64,000 nucleotides of DNA from Parabacteroides acidifaciens (lineage in GTDB: Bacteria > Bacteroidota > Bacteroidia > Bacteroidales > Tannerellaceae): positions 111,306-175,305 of the forward strand of contig NZ_QREV01000004.1 of NCBI RefSeq assembly GCF_003363715.1. Reading direction: 5' to 3'. Made by a program: the position numbers and the translations under genes. Of this stretch, positions 38,531 through 47,625 are shown in pieces. Numbering within the stretch: the stretch's first letter is position 1; each line of letters opens with the position of its first letter. The notes under the pieces were generated by a model that saw only the letters and a program-made list of their open reading frames with translations, searched no databases and was not told where the DNA came from.

Positions 38531-39806
38531 TAAGGTACTAATAACAAGCGTTCTTATATTCACACTGTTGCCTTTGATGGCGCAAAACAATACTAACTCG
38601 CCCTATACCCGTTTCGGATATGGTGATTTAGGAGAACGTTCGTTCGGCGCAGGTCGAGCCATGGGCGGTGTAGGTTACGGATTACGTTCGCCAAAACAGA
38701 TCAATCCGATGAACCCGGCGTCATACAGTTGCATGGACTCCCTGACATTTCTCTTTGATTTTGGTATAGCCGGCCAATTGTCATGGTTTGATGACGGGAA
38801 TGCCCGCCAGCATGACATAAACGGAAATGTAGAATACATCGCGATGCAATTCCCGATCCATCGGCGTGTAGCCTTGAGTGTCGGCTTATTGCCCTATTCC
38901 TATGTCGGATATAAATTCGGGGCTTTGCGTAACGATCAGGATGTAACGTTTACGGAAACTTATAACGGATCAGGCGGTTTGAGCGATTTGTATGGAGGTA
39001 TTTCCGTGGATATCTGGAAAAAACGTTTGGCTGTCGGTGCCAATTTCGGCTTTTTGTTCGGGAATATTAAGCATTCGCAGTTAATCAATATGGCTGCGGA
39101 AGGTTCAGGCGCTTATAATACTTCCCGTAGCCAAGAGTTGAGAGTGCGTGATCTCCTGATGGATTTCGGAGTGCAATATACACATCCTTTCAGTAAAACG
39201 GAAAGTGTTACATTAGGGCTTGTCTTTTCTCCGAAAAGGAATCTGAATGCTGATTCTTATAATTATACGGAAACGCTGACCTCCGGAGGATATACGGATG
39301 AGGTTATTTCTTCCGATACGATTTCTAACAAAGAATTCGGGCTTCCGAACAAGTATGGAGTTGGCCTTTCATATGTGAAACAAAATAAATTAACGTTAGC
39401 GGCTGATTTTTCCTATGAAGATTGGGGAAAAATGCTTTACTTTGGTGAGAAAGGTAATTTTAAGGACCGTTACCGTATAGCTGTTGGTGGTGAGTTCATT
39501 CCGGATTATATGCGTAAATCATATTTCAGCCGGGTTCGCTATCGTGCAGGTTTTCATTATGGCAATTCATATTTGCGTATGAACCGGACTGAGGCTAATC
39601 CTTCCGGAGATGGTTATAATGAAATCGGAGCAAGTCTCGGTTTAGGATTACCGTTGATCGATAACCGTTCATTGATAAACATATCGTTTGAATATGTAAA
39701 AAAGAAACCGGAAGTGCGGATGAATATGATTGATGAACAATACTTCCGTTTTACTGTGAACTATACGTTCAACGAAGCTTGGTTTATGAAGTTTAAGGTC
39801 GATTAA
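38517..39806 (+). CDS. Outer-membrane beta-barrel protein
   Basis: A 429-residue exported protein: signal peptide 1-22 (LLPLMAQ), then NSPYTRFGYGDLGERSFGAGRAMGGVGYGL, a conserved Bacteroidetes opening resembling the OmpP1/FadL-like (PorV-like) fold, followed by alternating amphipathic strands and a C-terminal aromatic strand (YFRFTVNYTFNEAWFMKFKVD). Ligand unknown. It is part of the coaX-lptC cluster and overlaps coaX. Confidence 0.8.
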   Translation: MLKINKVLITSVLIFTLLPLMAQNNTNSPYTRFGYGDLGERSFGAGRAMGGVGYGLRSPKQINPMNPASYSCMDSLTFLFDFGIAGQLSWFDDGNARQHDINGNVEYIAMQFPIHRRVALSVGLLPYSYVGYKFGALRNDQDVTFTETYNGSGGLSDLYGGISVDIWKKRLAVGANFGFLFGNIKHSQLINMAAEGSGAYNTSRSQELRVRDLLMDFGVQYTHPFSKTESVTLGLVFSPKRNLNADSYNYTETLTSGGYTDEVISSDTISNKEFGLPNKYGVGLSYVKQNKLTLAADFSYEDWGKMLYFGEKGNFKDRYRIAVGGEFIPDYMRKSYFSRVRYRAGFHYGNSYLRMNRTEANPSGDGYNEIGASLGLGLPLIDNRSLINISFEYVKKKPEVRMNMIDEQYFRFTVNYTFNEAWFMKFKVD

Positions 39807-39835
39807 TTAAATAGTTAACTTTAATAGAAATAAAT

Positions 39836-41200
39836 ATGAAGATCAAAGTATTATTATTAGCTCTCGGATGCTCGATGATGTCGTTCGGAGCTTATGCACA
39901 AAAAGGTGTGGATACTGGTACTCCGTTCGGGTCTGGTGAAGACAGCGTACGTTGTATTACCAATATCAGCTTGTTTACCCCTTACGCCAAAGCAGGGAAT
40001 TTCAAGGATGCTTATGAATTCTGGCACCAGGCTTATACCGAATGTCCGGGAGCTCATAAGGATATTTACCTGTATGGTGTGAAAATCATGGACTGGAAAA
40101 TCAATACAGAAACGGATCCGGCTAAGAAAGCTGCTCTTATCGATGAATTGATGAAAGTTTATGATACGCGTGTGAAATATTTCGGCAATGACCGGAAGTA
40201 TGGTAAAGACTGGATTGTTGCTCGTAAAGCAGCCGATTATATCCGCTTGAAGGGTGATGATGCTGATCCTAAAGTGTATTATGCTTGGTTAGGTGATGTT
40301 ATCAATGAGTTTGGTGAAAATACCGAAGCAATGGGTGTCTCCCTGTATATGATGGCTTCCCACCGTCAGTTGCTGGCTGATCCGAACTTCAAGGAAACTT
40401 ACCTGGAAGATTATCTGAAGTGTTCTAAGATCATTGCTACTCAGTTAGCTGCTGCTCAGGCTGCAAATAATGAGAAGGAAGTGAAGAACCTGACTACTTA
40501 CAAATCTGCTATCGACGGCGGTTTTGCCGGTAGTGGCGCTGCTGACTGTGAGACTTTGCAGGGTATGTATGCTCCTAAGGTAGAAGCTGCCAAGGGTAAT
40601 CTGGAAGCCCTGAAAGAAATTGTTTCAATGTTGAGACGTGTCCGTTGCCAGGAAATCGAAGCATTCTATACGGCTGCTGCCTATGCTTATGAATTGGAAC
40701 CGAGTGCAGATGCTGCTCTGGGTATTGCAAAACAAGCTGTAAAAGCAAAAGATTACGATAAGGCAATCAAGTATTTTGAAGAAGCAGCCAACATGGAAAC
40801 AGATGCTGTTTCAAAAGCTGAAGATTACTACCTGATCGGTGTACTTTTGTTCGAACAGAACAACTTGGCAAAAGCAAGACAGTATTGCCAGAAAGCTATC
40901 GAAACAAACCCGGATTACGGAGCACCGTATATCATGATCGGTAACATGTATGCTAAATCTGCCAAGTCTATTTATCCGAATGACCCGGTATTGGCAAAAG
41001 TTGTATATTATGCAGCTATTGACAAATTTGAAAAGGCAAGACAGGTGGATCAGAACGTAGCAGAAGACGCTGCAAAATTGGCTAATACGTATCGTGCTCA
41101 TCTCCCTTCTACGGAAGAAGTATTCATGCACCCGGATCTGGAAAAAGGTAAAACATTCAGAATTGGCGGCTGGATCGGTGAGACTGTAACAATCCGATAA
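39836..41200 (+). CDS. Periplasmic TPR protein
   Basis: A 454-residue exported protein: signal peptide 1-21 (ending AYA), then an N-terminal region rich in helices (FKDAYEFWHQAYTECPGAHKDIYLYG) and C-terminal TPRs (KDYDKAIKYFEEAANMETD, NNLAKARQYCQKAIETNPDYGAPYIMIGNMYAKSA; key words AIKYFEEA and YCQKAIETNPDYG). It lies between an outer-membrane barrel and lptC, so a role in envelope assembly is plausible but unproven. The gap to lptC is 2 nt. Confidence 0.82.
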   Translation: MKIKVLLLALGCSMMSFGAYAQKGVDTGTPFGSGEDSVRCITNISLFTPYAKAGNFKDAYEFWHQAYTECPGAHKDIYLYGVKIMDWKINTETDPAKKAALIDELMKVYDTRVKYFGNDRKYGKDWIVARKAADYIRLKGDDADPKVYYAWLGDVINEFGENTEAMGVSLYMMASHRQLLADPNFKETYLEDYLKCSKIIATQLAAAQAANNEKEVKNLTTYKSAIDGGFAGSGAADCETLQGMYAPKVEAAKGNLEALKEIVSMLRRVRCQEIEAFYTAAAYAYELEPSADAALGIAKQAVKAKDYDKAIKYFEEAANMETDAVSKAEDYYLIGVLLFEQNNLAKARQYCQKAIETNPDYGAPYIMIGNMYAKSAKSIYPNDPVLAKVVYYAAIDKFEKARQVDQNVAEDAAKLANTYRAHLPSTEEVFMHPDLEKGKTFRIGGWIGETVTIR

Positions 41201-41202
41201 GT

Positions 41203-41883
41203 ATGAATTGGAACCGTTTTCTTTGTAAAACGAATAATCAAGGCATAACAACTATCTTTACGGTAGTTGTTATGCTTCTTTTATTTACTGCCTCTTGCGG
41301 GAGTGATAATAAAGAGGTCGTGGTGGTAGCCTTCGACCCGGAGACAACCTATACCTTGAAGACTACGGACTACTCGACCTTAATTTCCGATTCGGGGATT
41401 ACGCGTTATCGTGTGAATGCTAAAGAAATGTTGAGCTTCGATAAGGCGAAAGAACCGTTTTTGTATTTCCCGGAAGGTTTTTATGTGGAAAAATTCGATA
41501 CCTTGTTCAATACGGTAGCAAGTGTCAAAGCTGATACGGTCTATAATTATAAGAAAAAAGAACTATGGAAACTGATCGGAAACGTGAAAATAGAAAGTGT
41601 GGAAGGAAAGAAGTTTGAGACTTCCCTGCTCTTTTTTGATCAGAAAGAAGAAAAAGTCTATTCCGATAAGTATATACGGATAGAAGAAGAGGATAAGATA
41701 ATAACAGGTATCGGGTTCGAATCTAATCAGGATATGACTCGTTATAAGATATTTAATTCACAGGGTGTTTTCCCGGTCAATGAGTCGGCTGTTGCCGATT
41801 CAACGAATACTGAGGCTTCGGTAGATTCCGTTGCTGTTAATGCTGTCCCAACGGTACAGCCTGTGACCTCTGATACAAACTAA
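41203..41883 (+). CDS. lptC: LPS export periplasmic protein LptC
   Basis: A 226-residue single-span or lipid-anchored protein. The hydrophobic segment at about 17-32 ends in a lipobox-like FTASC. The OstA/LptC-type beta-jellyroll is at about 45-195 (YTLKTTDYSTLISDSGITRYRVNAKEML, GNVKIESVEGKKFET). The C-terminal 30 residues are low-complexity. LptC passes LPS from the LptBFG complex to the periplasmic bridge. It is directly joined to the next gene (stop TAA then ATG). Confidence 0.87.
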   Translation: MNWNRFLCKTNNQGITTIFTVVVMLLLFTASCGSDNKEVVVVAFDPETTYTLKTTDYSTLISDSGITRYRVNAKEMLSFDKAKEPFLYFPEGFYVEKFDTLFNTVASVKADTVYNYKKKELWKLIGNVKIESVEGKKFETSLLFFDQKEEKVYSDKYIRIEEEDKIITGIGFESNQDMTRYKIFNSQGVFPVNESAVADSTNTEASVDSVAVNAVPTVQPVTSDTN

Positions 41884-43140
41884 ATGGGAGCATTGACATA
41901 CATATTAATATCACTGGCTTTTTCGGCTTTTTTCTCAGGAATGGAGATTGCTTTTATCTCTTCGAATAAGCTGCGCTTTGAACTCGACAAGAAGGAAAAA
42001 AGCCTGACGAGCAAAATTCTGGAAATCTTTTACCGGAATCCGCATCAGTTTATTTCGACGATGTTGGTCGGAAACAACATCGCATTGGTTGTTTACGGCC
42101 TGCAGATGGCTATTGTCTTGGAGCCGTTTATCGCCCGTGTGGTCAATAACGAGGCGCTGATCGTGCTGATCCAGTCTATCATTTCCACCCTTCTGATTCT
42201 GTTTACGGGTGAATTTATTCCGAAAACGATATTTAAGCTGAATCCGAATTTTTCACTTACCTTGTTTTCGGTACCTTTATTGATCATTTATATCGTATTA
42301 TATCCGATTTCCAAGTTCTCGTCTTTACTTTCCTTTTTGATTCTGAAGATTGTCGGGGTAAAGAACGTGACCGATTCGACACAGCGGGCTTTGGGAAAGG
42401 TGGACCTCGATTACTTCATTCAACAGAGTATAGAGGATGCGCCGCAGAATTCGGATATGGATACGGAAGTCAAGATATTTCAGAATGCACTTGATTTCTC
42501 AAACGTACGTCTGCGCGATTGTATTGTTCCCCGGACAGAGATTGTAGCGTGCGACAAGACGGTAACAATAGAAGAGCTACGTTCCCGTTTTATTGAAACC
42601 GGACTATCCAAGATACTCGTATATAATGAGAATATAGACGATATTATCGGATATATCCATTCGTCGGAGATGTTTAAGAATCCGGAGGATTGGACGCAGA
42701 GTATCCGGAGTGTCTCGATCGTGCCGGAAACGATGGCTGCCAATAAGCTGATGAAAGTCCTGATGCAGGATAAGAAGAGCCTGGCTGTCGTGGTGGATGA
42801 ATTCGGAGGAACCTCCGGTATTGTGACCTTGGAAGACTTGGTGGAGGAAATTTTCGGGGAAATTGAAGACGAACATGATATAAAGTCCTATGTGGCAAGG
42901 AAGGTCGGAGATGACGAATACCTGCTGTCCGGCCGTATGGAGATCGATACTTTGAACGAGAAGTTCGATCTGGAGTTGCCGGAATCGGATGATTATGTCA
43001 CGATCGCCGGTTTCATTCTGCACTTCTATCAGAAATTCCCGAAGCTGAATGAAACGGTAGTAATTGATAAGTATTCTTTTAAAATCATAAAAGTTACAGC
43101 AACGAAAATCGAGTTAGTTCGTATGAAAGTAACGAGTTAA
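41884..43140 (+). CDS. CNNM/CBS/CorC-type membrane protein (hemolysin family)
   Basis: A 418-residue protein: CNNM transmembrane domain at 1-185 (four TM helices, FSGMEIAFISSNKLRFE, LVGNNIALV, GEFIPKTIFKLNP), a CBS pair at about 205-330 (VRLRDCIVPRTEIVACD, DEFGGTSGIVTLEDLVEEIFGEI) and a CorC/HlyC C-terminal domain at 335-418. Family members transport Mg2+ or related cations, and GldE of gliding bacteria is one branch. No gap separates it from lptC. Hemolysin is a historical name only. Confidence 0.88.
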   Translation: MGALTYILISLAFSAFFSGMEIAFISSNKLRFELDKKEKSLTSKILEIFYRNPHQFISTMLVGNNIALVVYGLQMAIVLEPFIARVVNNEALIVLIQSIISTLLILFTGEFIPKTIFKLNPNFSLTLFSVPLLIIYIVLYPISKFSSLLSFLILKIVGVKNVTDSTQRALGKVDLDYFIQQSIEDAPQNSDMDTEVKIFQNALDFSNVRLRDCIVPRTEIVACDKTVTIEELRSRFIETGLSKILVYNENIDDIIGYIHSSEMFKNPEDWTQSIRSVSIVPETMAANKLMKVLMQDKKSLAVVVDEFGGTSGIVTLEDLVEEIFGEIEDEHDIKSYVARKVGDDEYLLSGRMEIDTLNEKFDLELPESDDYVTIAGFILHFYQKFPKLNETVVIDKYSFKIIKVTATKIELVRMKVTS

Positions 43141-43144
43141 TTAA

Positions 43145-43181
43145 AAAAAGAGCATAAAAAGATGCAGCAATCTCTTTTTTT
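43145..43181 (+). terminator. Possible terminator of the coaX-CNNM operon
   Basis: AAAAAGAG (43145-43152) can pair with CTCTTTTT (43172-43179) over a 19 nt loop, just behind the stop, with a T run. The stem is short and AT-rich. Confidence 0.45.
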
Positions 43182-43183
43182 CG

Positions 43184-43191
43184 TATCTTCG
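43184..43191 (+). promoter_or_regulatory. -7-like box before ppiD
   Basis: TATCTTCG followed by GTGCCC, 48 nt before the ppiD start; one mismatch to TAnnTTTG and no clear -33. Confidence 0.3.
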
Positions 43192-43238
43192 TGCCCTTAA
43201 AATGTGGAATAATAAACTTTAAAAATAGATAAAGATAA

Positions 43239-45377
43239 ATGGCTACGCTGGAAAAAATCAGAAGCAAAGCAGGACTGTTAGTACTCGTTGTGGGTTTAGC
43301 ATTGTTCGCTTTTATCATCGGTGACTTTTTGAACTCCGGTTCTACTTATTTCAGACAATCTCAGGAGAAGGTTGCGGAAGTAGACGGAGAAGTTATTAAA
43401 ATTCAGGATTATCAGAATCGTGTAGACGAGATGACTGAAATGTACAAGATGCAGTCAGGTTCGGCCAGTCTGCCCGAAGAATATCAGACTCAGATCCGTC
43501 AGTCTGTATTCGATGGTATGGTACAGGAGATCGTATTGGATAATGCGACTTCCAAATTAGGCTTGACTGTCAGCCCGGAAGAACTGTTCGATATGGTTCA
43601 GGGTGAAAACATTTCTCCGATGATCCAACAGATGCAGATGTTTGTGAATCCTCAGACAGGCGCATTCGATAAAACTGCATTACTGAACTTTTTGAAGACT
43701 ATCGACGATGATAACATCGCCAACTATCCTGCCGACCAGCAGGCACAGTTGATGCAGGCCCGCCAGTTCTGGATGTTCTGGGAAAAGAATATCAAACGTC
43801 AGCGTCTGGAACAGAAATATACGACGCTGTTAAGCAAGGCTGTTTCTGCTAATAAGCTGGATGCAAAAGACGCTTTCGACGGTTCTGCCGTAAGTTCGGA
43901 TATCGTTTATGCAATGCAGTCTTACGCTACGATTCCTGATTCTACAGTTCAGGTAAGCAAGAGCGAAATTGAAAAGCTGTACAACCAACGCAAAGAGTTG
44001 TTCAAACAAAAAGAAGGTAAAGTAATCAAATATATTGCTGTCGATATCCGTCCGAGCAAGGAAGACTATGATAAGGCAAGTGCAGAGATCGAATCATTGA
44101 AGAGTGAATTGGCCTCTACGGATCGGGTAGCTGACCTGGTTACTGAAAATTCTGAAATACCTTATCTGGATGCTTTCTTCGCAGAAAACGCATTGGATGC
44201 TGAAATGAAACAGTTTGTAAAGACTGCAAATGTCGGTGATGTATATGGCCCGGTATTTGAAAACGATAAATACAGAATGTTCAAGCTGGTTGACAAGACA
44301 GTTGCTCCCGACTCTGTAAAAGTAAGCCATATCATGTTGGCCAATACTGGTGATGAAGCTGCAATTAAGGCTAAAGCCGACAGCTTGCTGAACGTATTGA
44401 AGAAAGGCGGCGATTTTGCTGAACTGGCAAGAGAGTTCTCTGCTGACCAGGCTGCTGAAAAGGGTGGCGAATTAGGTTGGTTCACGGAAGCAACAGCTTT
44501 AAGAGGCGTAAACGAAGATTTCAAGAAAGCAGTCTTCTCTACTCCGGTTAATGATTATTCAATCGTAAAATCACTGTATGGAACACATATTGTCAAGGTT
44601 ACTGAAAAGACAGCCAATGTCGATAAATATAAAGTAGCCGATATCGATATGACTGTATCTCCGAGCACAAAGACTTATGGTAATATCTATAACGAGCTGA
44701 ACCAGTTCATCTCTAAAAATCACGATATGAATAAGTTGGATGACGCTGCAAAAGAAGCCGGTTATAACCTGCTCTCAAATGTAACGGTTACAGCTAACGA
44801 CCAGCTTTTGGGTTCTATCAAGAACTCCCGTCCGGTTGTCCGTTGGGCTTTCCAGAACAAGAAAGGCGATATCTCTGAAATCTTCGAATGTGATGATAAG
44901 TTTGTGATTGCAGCTATTCAGGGAACATTGCCGGAAGGTTATCGTTCTGTTGAATCGGTTACTCCGATGTTGAAGTCTGAATTGGTAGCCCAGAAGAAAG
45001 GCGAAAAGATTTCTCAGGATCTGGCTGCAAAGAATCTGACTTCTGTCGATGCTTATGCACAGGCGATGAATTCTTCTGTGGATTCTGTTAAGTTTGTTAG
45101 CTTTGCAACACGCCGTATCGCCGGTATCGGTGTCGAACCGAAACTGAATGCTATGGTTTCACTGGCTCAGGAAGGTCAGTTGAGCGCTCCGGTTGCAGGC
45201 AACAACGGTGTATATGTATTCAAAGTGTACGGACAAAACAAAGATGCTAAGGATTATGACGAAGCAGCCGAAGTCAAAACATTGGATGCTTCCAATGCTT
45301 ACCGTTTCGGTTTCCAGGCTATCCAGTCATTGGTTAACAAGGCAGATGTCGAAGACAACCGTATCCGTTTCTATTAA
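43239..45377 (+). CDS. ppiD: Membrane-anchored peptidyl-prolyl isomerase PpiD-like
   Basis: A 712-residue periplasmic folding factor. One TM helix at about 11-31 (KAGLLVLVVGLALFAFIIGDFL; key words GLALFAFIIG), a SurA-N-like chaperone region (40-230, DYQNRVDEMTEMY), a parvulin rotamase domain at about 345-450 (VSHIMLANTG, GGDFAELAREFSADQAAEKGGELGWF) and a second divergent parvulin-like region. It assists outer-membrane and exported proteins leaving SecYEG. End of the syntenic coaX-lptC block. Confidence 0.88.
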   Translation: MATLEKIRSKAGLLVLVVGLALFAFIIGDFLNSGSTYFRQSQEKVAEVDGEVIKIQDYQNRVDEMTEMYKMQSGSASLPEEYQTQIRQSVFDGMVQEIVLDNATSKLGLTVSPEELFDMVQGENISPMIQQMQMFVNPQTGAFDKTALLNFLKTIDDDNIANYPADQQAQLMQARQFWMFWEKNIKRQRLEQKYTTLLSKAVSANKLDAKDAFDGSAVSSDIVYAMQSYATIPDSTVQVSKSEIEKLYNQRKELFKQKEGKVIKYIAVDIRPSKEDYDKASAEIESLKSELASTDRVADLVTENSEIPYLDAFFAENALDAEMKQFVKTANVGDVYGPVFENDKYRMFKLVDKTVAPDSVKVSHIMLANTGDEAAIKAKADSLLNVLKKGGDFAELAREFSADQAAEKGGELGWFTEATALRGVNEDFKKAVFSTPVNDYSIVKSLYGTHIVKVTEKTANVDKYKVADIDMTVSPSTKTYGNIYNELNQFISKNHDMNKLDDAAKEAGYNLLSNVTVTANDQLLGSIKNSRPVVRWAFQNKKGDISEIFECDDKFVIAAIQGTLPEGYRSVESVTPMLKSELVAQKKGEKISQDLAAKNLTSVDAYAQAMNSSVDSVKFVSFATRRIAGIGVEPKLNAMVSLAQEGQLSAPVAGNNGVYVFKVYGQNKDAKDYDEAAEVKTLDASNAYRFGFQAIQSLVNKADVEDNRIRFY

Positions 45378-45418
45378 TCGTAAACAATAGCGGCAGCTTG
45401 CTGCCGGACTATCATAGG

Positions 45419-45453
45419 AAACCGCCAGTCGTATCCCGATTGGCGGTTTTTTT
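45419..45453 (+). terminator. Terminator of ppiD
   Basis: AAACCGCCA (45419-45427) pairs with TGGCGGTTT (45441-45449) with a T7 run. A smaller hairpin CGGCAG-CTTG-CTGCCG precedes it at 45391-45406. Confidence 0.88.
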
Positions 45454-45454
45454 A

Positions 45455-45462
45455 TATCTTTG
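45455..45462 (+). promoter_or_regulatory. -7 box of the rlmN promoter
   Basis: TATCTTTG followed by CGCC directly behind the terminator, 25 nt before the rlmN start. Confidence 0.5.
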
Positions 45463-45486
45463 CGCCAAAGAAACAGATGAAGGATC

Positions 45487-46518
45487 ATGAGTGAGAAAAG
45501 ACGTTTATTGGGAATGACCCTGGAAGAGTTGAAAGAGGTGGCTGCCGAAGTCGGACTTCCGGGTTATGCTGCAAAGCAAATGGCAGATTGGCTGTATAAA
45601 AAGAAAGTGGCCTCCATCGCTGCCATGACAAACATTGCGGCAGCCAAACGCGCTTTGCTGGAAGAAAATTTTGAAGTAGGGGCTGTGCCTCCGTCCGACC
45701 TGATGAAATCGGTGGACGGGACAATCAAATATCTCTATCCGGCCGGTCCGGGCAATTTTGTAGAGTCGGTCTATATTCCGACAGACGACAGGGCTACTCT
45801 GTGTGTCTCCTCACAGGTGGGCTGCAAAATGAACTGCCTTTTCTGTATGACGGGCAAGCAAGGTTTTACCAAGAATCTGACGGCTAACGAAATCCTGAAC
45901 CAGATACAATCCCTTCCGGAAACGGATGAATTGACCAATATCGTTTTTATGGGGATGGGAGAGCCGCTGGACAATGTGGACGAACTGTTCAAAGTGCTGG
46001 AGATTCTGACTGCATCGTATGGGTATGCCTGGAGTCCGAAACGGATCACCGTCTCCACGATCGGAGTGGCCAAAGGACTTAAACGCTTTCTCGAAGAGAG
46101 CGAATGCCACTTGGCAGTCAGCCTTCATTCTCCATATCCGGCAGAACGCCTTTCCCTGATGCCGGTCGAAAAGGCTTTCCCGGCACGCGATATAATCGAG
46201 ACGATCAAACAATACGATTTTACCCACCAGCGCCGCGTGTCATTCGAATACATTGTTTTTAAAAATTTGAACGATGATCTTCAACATGCAAAGGCTCTGA
46301 TTTGTTTATTAAACAAAGTCCCCTGTAGAGTCAACCTGATTCGTTTCCATGCAATCCCCGATGTTCCGTTGGAGAGCTCGGATCTGGGTAGGATGGAAGC
46401 ATTCCGGGATACCTTGAATGCCGCCGGCGTAGTCTGTACGATCCGGTCGTCGCGTGGGGAAGATATATTTGCAGCATGCGGAATGCTTTCTACGGCTAAG
46501 AAACAACAAAAAGGGTAG
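45487..46518 (+). CDS. rlmN: 23S rRNA (adenine-2503-C2)-methyltransferase RlmN
   Basis: A 343-residue radical SAM enzyme that methylates A2503 of 23S rRNA and A37 of some tRNAs. The iron-sulfur motif CxxxCxxC is Cys113, Cys117, Cys120 (GCKMNCLFCMTGKQG). The GMGEPLDN motif is at about 158-165, and the C-terminal RSSRGEDIFAACGML carries the second catalytic Cys. N-terminal LPGYAAKQMADWLYKK is typical. It has its own promoter and terminator upstream. Confidence 0.95.
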   Translation: MSEKRRLLGMTLEELKEVAAEVGLPGYAAKQMADWLYKKKVASIAAMTNIAAAKRALLEENFEVGAVPPSDLMKSVDGTIKYLYPAGPGNFVESVYIPTDDRATLCVSSQVGCKMNCLFCMTGKQGFTKNLTANEILNQIQSLPETDELTNIVFMGMGEPLDNVDELFKVLEILTASYGYAWSPKRITVSTIGVAKGLKRFLEESECHLAVSLHSPYPAERLSLMPVEKAFPARDIIETIKQYDFTHQRRVSFEYIVFKNLNDDLQHAKALICLLNKVPCRVNLIRFHAIPDVPLESSDLGRMEAFRDTLNAAGVVCTIRSSRGEDIFAACGMLSTAKKQQKG

Positions 46519-46547
46519 AAAAGGCCTCTGTTGAGGGAAAAAGGAAC

Positions 46548-46555
46548 TATATTTG
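46548..46555 (+). promoter_or_regulatory. -7 box of the DUF4837-pdxA unit
   Basis: TATATTTG 23 nt ahead of the DUF4837 start codon; -33 not convincing. Confidence 0.4.
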
Positions 46556-46577
46556 TATAACAAAAAAATAAACGGGT

Positions 46578-47609
46578 ATGAAAACACATTCTTTATTAAT
46601 CAGTTTTTTAATGCTTCTTGTACTGATGGGGGCATGTAGTTCGGGCCCGATAGTAAGAAACGCTACCGGTTTCGCCTATGAAGTGGTGGTAACAATGAAT
46701 AAAGCCGACTGGGACGCTCCTGCCGGGAAGGCTATCAAGGCCGAACTGACTTCAGATATACCGGGACTGCCTCAGGCAGAGCCTGCTTTTAAGATTACAT
46801 ATGTAACTCCGGATCAGTTTAACGGTCTGTTGACATATGTGCGTAATATCTTGATAGTCAAGATAGACAAAACTCAGTACACGAAAGTCTCGCTAAGCTA
46901 CGAAAACAACCGTTGGGCAAAGGGACAGGTCGTTATGGTGTTGACAGCCCCCGACGACGAAGCGATTCTTGAATATGTCAAGGCCCATCCGCGCAATATC
47001 GTAGATTTTTTCACCAAATGTGAAAGAAACCGTACGATCGGGCAATTGGAAAAAGAACATAGTGTCGTAGTGGCAAATCATGTCAAGGACCGCTTCAACG
47101 TGATATTGAATGCCCCGGGCAATATGACTTATTTCCGTGATACGACCGACTTTTTCTGGGCGTCCAACAATGCCAATACAGGGCGTACGGATATTGTCGT
47201 ATATGATTTCCCATATGAGGATGCCGACACATTCACTGCCGATTACCTGATCGCCAAACGGGATTCAGTCATGAAGGCGAATATGCCGGGAACCTTCCCC
47301 GGTTCCTATATGGCTACGGATACGGCTTGGGTGACATACACTCCGACCATGATAAACGGTAAATATTGCGGTGTGCTGCGCGGATTGTGGCATATGAAAG
47401 GCGATATGATGGGCGGTCCGTTCGTCAGCCATGCCCGCCTGGATGAAAAGAATAACCGGGTAGTGGTCGTCGAAGGATTCGTATTCGCACCTGAAACGGA
47501 TAAACGAAACTTTATCCGCCGTATAGAATCGGCTTTGTACACATTGCGCCTGCCGGGCGAGTTTGAAGAAACGGCGATAGAGAAACCAGATGTCCCAGAA
47601 GAGAAGTAA
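46578..47609 (+). CDS. DUF4837 lipoprotein
   Basis: A 343-residue predicted lipoprotein: signal segment with lipobox LLVLMGAC (Cys20) and SSGPIVRNATGFAYEVVVTM. The family is restricted to Bacteroidetes and has no known function. Conserved words here are GLPQAEPAFKITYVTPDQF, RNILIVKID and GLWHMKGDMMGGPFVSHARLD (key GDMMGGPFVS). It lies 17 nt upstream of pdxA on the same transcript, but no link to vitamin B6 can be read from it. Confidence 0.82.
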   Translation: MKTHSLLISFLMLLVLMGACSSGPIVRNATGFAYEVVVTMNKADWDAPAGKAIKAELTSDIPGLPQAEPAFKITYVTPDQFNGLLTYVRNILIVKIDKTQYTKVSLSYENNRWAKGQVVMVLTAPDDEAILEYVKAHPRNIVDFFTKCERNRTIGQLEKEHSVVVANHVKDRFNVILNAPGNMTYFRDTTDFFWASNNANTGRTDIVVYDFPYEDADTFTADYLIAKRDSVMKANMPGTFPGSYMATDTAWVTYTPTMINGKYCGVLRGLWHMKGDMMGGPFVSHARLDEKNNRVVVVEGFVFAPETDKRNFIRRIESALYTLRLPGEFEETAIEKPDVPEEK

Positions 47610-47625
47610 CAAACATACATAATAA